Positions 63,401 to 64,000 of a stretch of DNA of 64,000 nt are shown piece after piece. The position numbers and the translations under genes were made by a program. Source of the stretch: Alphaproteobacteria bacterium HGW-Alphaproteobacteria-1 (GTDB lineage: Bacteria > Pseudomonadota > Alphaproteobacteria > Rhodobacterales > Rhodobacteraceae); NCBI GenBank assembly GCA_002842985.1, contig PHEQ01000008.1, forward strand, positions 86,510 through 150,509. The letters run 5' to 3'. The notes beneath the pieces were generated by a model that was not told the origin of the DNA, made no database searches, and saw nothing but the letters and a program-made list of their open reading frames with translations. Each line of letters opens with the position of its first letter. The stretch's first letter is position 1.

Positions 63401-63500
63401 CCTTCTTGCAACCGGGCTGGTCACCAGCTGGAATCCGAAATCCCGGCACATCCGGCGATCCGCGCTGGGCAACCTTGTTGCAAAATGGATTGAAAAATAG
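57405..63500 (+). CDS. Giant protein with acidic linker and STAND-like P-loop NTPase
   Basis: 2031 residues. A helical N-terminal part (to about 450) is followed by a highly acidic, disordered linker (about 455-570, rich in Asp, Glu, Ser, Pro), a long helical middle (about 570-1250) with coiled-coil character, and then an NTPase core. The core has FFGRSDEI at about 1341, Walker A YGGRQLGKSALLGH at about 1361, and Walker B CMFDEADHFMD at about 1447, followed by winged-helix-like segments. The FGR-GGRxxGKSxLL arrangement is that of STAND/AAA_16 switch ATPases, which often sense invaders. The start at 57405 overlaps the helicase gene by thirteen bases; an ATG at 57438 is also possible. No enzyme motif other than the NTPase is seen. 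Confidence 0.85.
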   Translation: MECLKNRKTEKMPDDSKTAHQSSATFNFMADAGKPQIDFPDIPPACLVMSNWSEDDWNPPENFERFPILEICPDAPAYFAQAGHFTNRDLRGIVSLMRLDADFRDPDAIYRIVLARVQEHPWVLAILETLLSGERQGKKLIKNRSRRKGSMAVSKMPLSKLRLMEHPSLHDRLKELCLPSVEADIAVAAFCEYAILNSFLFLQSEDKESLFKDAMIILTYDGPKEIVESHLGDLDDVENWVGHAWGIIQLLDKHPDVVSEVILQHATETVKQISLMLTPDVEPEDFNLVARVSALAFAQAKQLHIPRREAVLTELEKTGIKVDSDNVTDAIIAALSMLLEAGAFDALRNWDLELIDLEETVADLCQQIQTASSDEDFTLLAELAPQANEAKKALEEARKTQDRLISLLTTIVSEKDAELDALVEKVCGILASSDFIDNIVDLGDVHEFPSHILSGSAVDKEDGSDDVLSEEADADDEDVPASSDDSSAPSDTPDRVVDEVPVVEEDRAELVETATNVDDAEQSAQPETGVSPDPETAKEDPVESLSEEEATAAPEAVTDIEIKAVEDDLEIGTDPAVPATILADLIDRGLVGIAADAAEVFEAHGRGWPIQSAALRTAAASRAPHREYNADTQKFLAIASRVIGEEQGDLGSVLVLGSMIRPSIFEKSSGFRDNLSGLCRGTLGKHLQQATDAISGLDYDFPPDTDELARLSGAQRVPHKQRLATQLNEWCDAFSRKTSRWPFATAFMHHLASDNGLIGTARLAIQTGAPNAAGLARKAITQLSSPSEIEDRSVEFGSLSNRTGSRLHPKGVEYLHRQFDEPLGLLDGWVRAVEREGSQGQKSETRLRTIISNLQSRLEKAIQGLAQERETSSDPLTSAVAQWIIHQIEETLQVLQGQDAGTFATLEEALTAERDLLPAAARDALDSPDMSYDALRTALEQKGILQPEDALARALDEGAFDTATRLSERFNSDAQADIQRGMALFAENWQTEIQQRERRLKTLAKLDYKHQDEIARRLSWCEIALSRLKAIKDGSEIHDLADVPVQIADLDDISRTIEANIRSDQTQRIGQYRNEQNAEEADALLSTLDSLSIESIEDRIAQLRDGRSAATFETDLQGVISEFTPDFLSFATTKDWPGSAGAFQKAVESEGPLFIEEDRRAAGLDFIALFREITTSMSLRKPVMPKIREFFEAVGFERVKIHDFKQIGRSGAWQGLLSSEVRSVRSDDWFLPPVFGSQATGGYRLLLIGPDVLPEVITKALTSETPAILFMSGVVDTARRQELAERLRANAIPALVIDEAVVAFTATRRQARVRTIFECGLPYGRVDPYTTDAGALPPEMFFGRSDEIRHIMSKTADGCLVYGGRQLGKSALLGHVSRTRHAPEDDQIVVRRDVKSLGNSEKTSEIWTHLAGMLSPDVVSAGSRTAETVSRDIRNWIARKANGRIVCMFDEADHFMDADTRDDYPELSKLKELMEDTGRAFKVVFAGLHNVQRMHRQPNSPLAHLGEPICIGPLNRTEDDKRAAHDLVVNPMRAAGFRFESNEAVEEILAWANYYPSLVQEYMKGLLATLHGAGSGKAYKLPSDGPLWPIPSDTLFTHRGFGHIENRIREKFHLTLNLDPRYALVAYTLGRLNAEGNEHQARVTGFRTDELLDEAKIFWPKNSELPSLVAFEALLEELFDLGVLGRVPIAQTNRFHYLLGSRQVAAMLGSEEDIYHALTEIEEKDPAVAYDRSIHRRRYAPADPGQAEAIYAPLTDLQIERIVQKDAAPVQIVCGLDLLGLSKVGSSLKRISETGRLPGASKHDIQVHLATSVKDLRASVDRASAGDRQRTLVVYTPEDAKEAHTAINWLERQPRVLGGQARPLIILDAADAEMRGLASRRHEQSQFLTAWGAEMVRVHLHHIEKTDLDTPSYRDAILAASGGIPTETVKLIREMRVANDPIETAKAWKASLRIPESILKETLGQALVMLEMFEGEDYDAGNELMREHIGSDLVDIGPDLLATGLVTSWNPKSRHIRRSALGNLVAKWIEK

Positions 63501-63603
63501 AGGAATATCCTGAGTCATCCGTAAACCGAATTCGGGATTTACGCGGTGCGGTTCTGCACTTCAGAAACGGGGATAGGCGGCATGGGCCGCGGGGCCCCAA
63601 ATT

Positions 63604-64000
63604 CTATTGGCATTGCTGTCGGTAGCGCTCTTCCGCAGCATCCATGACTGCCAAGAAAGCTGCCCGCACGGCCTGCTGTCCGAAACCGTCCGGGTCGTAG
63701 TCGTTCTGCCTCGACGTGAGTTCGAAGAACTCTTCAAGAAGTTCGGGGTGGCTGTCACGAAGAAAGACGCCAAGCAGCGAGGCTGATCTCATGCCCCACT
63801 GTGGGGCCTTCTCGGCCCCCTCCTTCGCATAGAGGAACTCAGCGGTCTCGGGCGGAAGTCCGGTGATCCTCGATATGACTTGCAGATCCGGCTTGTCATC
63901 GGTATCCCTCCGCCGGGGGCCGTCTTTCTGCGCTGAGGGGTCTGGCATAGGTCGGGATCTATGTCCGACCATAGATACAGACCCGAAGTAGAGATCCTTG
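63604..64000 (-). CDS. Hypothetical protein, possibly partial at the 5' end
   Basis: 122 residues from an ATG at 63972, but the frame stays open to the window edge (KDLYFGSVS precedes), so the true start may lie outside. A second ATG at 63948 begins MPDPSAQKDG. The protein has a basic, likely disordered start and a helical body (GLPPETAEFLYAKEGAEKAP, LLGVFLRDSHPELLEEFFEL, AVRAAFLAVMDAAEERYRQQ). No family recognised. It is convergent with the giant operon. Confidence 0.5.
   Translation of the reverse strand, partial: KDLYFGSVSMVGHRSRPMPDPSAQKDGPRRRDTDDKPDLQVISRITGLPPETAEFLYAKEGAEKAPQWGMRSASLLGVFLRDSHPELLEEFFELTSRQNDYDPDGFGQQAVRAAFLAVMDAAEERYRQQCQ

Larger units (their letters stand above)
37680..64000. 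mobile_element. Probable defence/genomic island next to tRNA-Leu (right end not in window)
   Basis: From the tRNA 3' end onward the DNA differs from the core: long gene-poor stretch, IS and gene remnants, two regulated defence-type modules, an SbcCD-like operon and giant genes. No integrase gene is visible in the window and no second copy of the tRNA end is seen, so insertion at this tRNA is inferred from position and content only. Confidence 0.6.

Noticed and set aside
49382..63500. Labelling the giant operon as Druantia, DISARM or BREX
   Set aside because: Only the helicase build and WYL control are shared; the partner genes that define those systems are missing.

Overview
The window looks like the chromosome of a marine alphaproteobacterium of the Rhodobacteraceae (Roseobacter group). 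This rests on high G+C, the dnaX-ybaB-recR and yidC-engB arrangements, a membrane-anchored cytochrome c next to pheA, a TRAP-type malonate locus, and a short dispersed repeat of a kind I associate with this family. No species can be named from the sequence alone.

Positions 1 to about 37,680 are ordinary core genome. They hold the end of a peptide/microcin C-type ABC substrate-binding protein gene, a double-domain cytochrome c, pheA, an NCS1 nucleobase permease with a GntR regulator, nudC, a cpdB-like phosphodiesterase, the SRP RNA gene, a small phosphatase and a zinc protease. Next come dnaX-ybaB-recR, a KAS III-like synthase, a proC-csaA-hydroxyacid dehydrogenase operon, ttcA, yidC-engB, and a complete malonate uptake and use operon (matR divergent from matPQMAB). 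The core part ends with gltB/gltD, uppP, an NDUFA9-like gene and tRNA-Leu(CAG).

From the 3' end of the tRNA-Leu gene to the end of the window the character changes to a defence island, with lower and more even G+C, IS and gene remnants, and very large genes. Its first module (38.2-42.0 kb) is a CBASS-type system. A CD-NTase fused to an E2-like domain is translationally coupled to a CapV-type patatin phospholipase. A divergent HTH repressor and ImmA/IrrE metallopeptidase pair resembles the CapH/CapP regulators, with a near-perfect 21-bp inverted repeat in the shared promoter region.

A scar follows (42.1-43.0 kb) with an istB fragment and a nucleotidyltransferase-fold fragment joined to a truncated TM0106-type RecB-like nuclease gene. 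That truncated gene is the last of a translationally coupled operon with an SbcC-like SMC ATPase and an SbcD-like metallophosphoesterase.

The last part (48.1-63.5 kb) is the most interesting. A WYL-domain regulator is divergent from three overlapping giant genes: a 1030-residue protein without recognisable domains, a 1648-residue SF2 helicase with a DUF1998 C-terminus, and a 2031-residue protein with an acidic linker and a STAND-like P-loop NTPase. I could not match this trio with confidence to a named defence system, and it is my main candidate for an undescribed one. The 47,871-48,138 gap between the SbcD-like gene and the WYL gene shows nothing I recognise.
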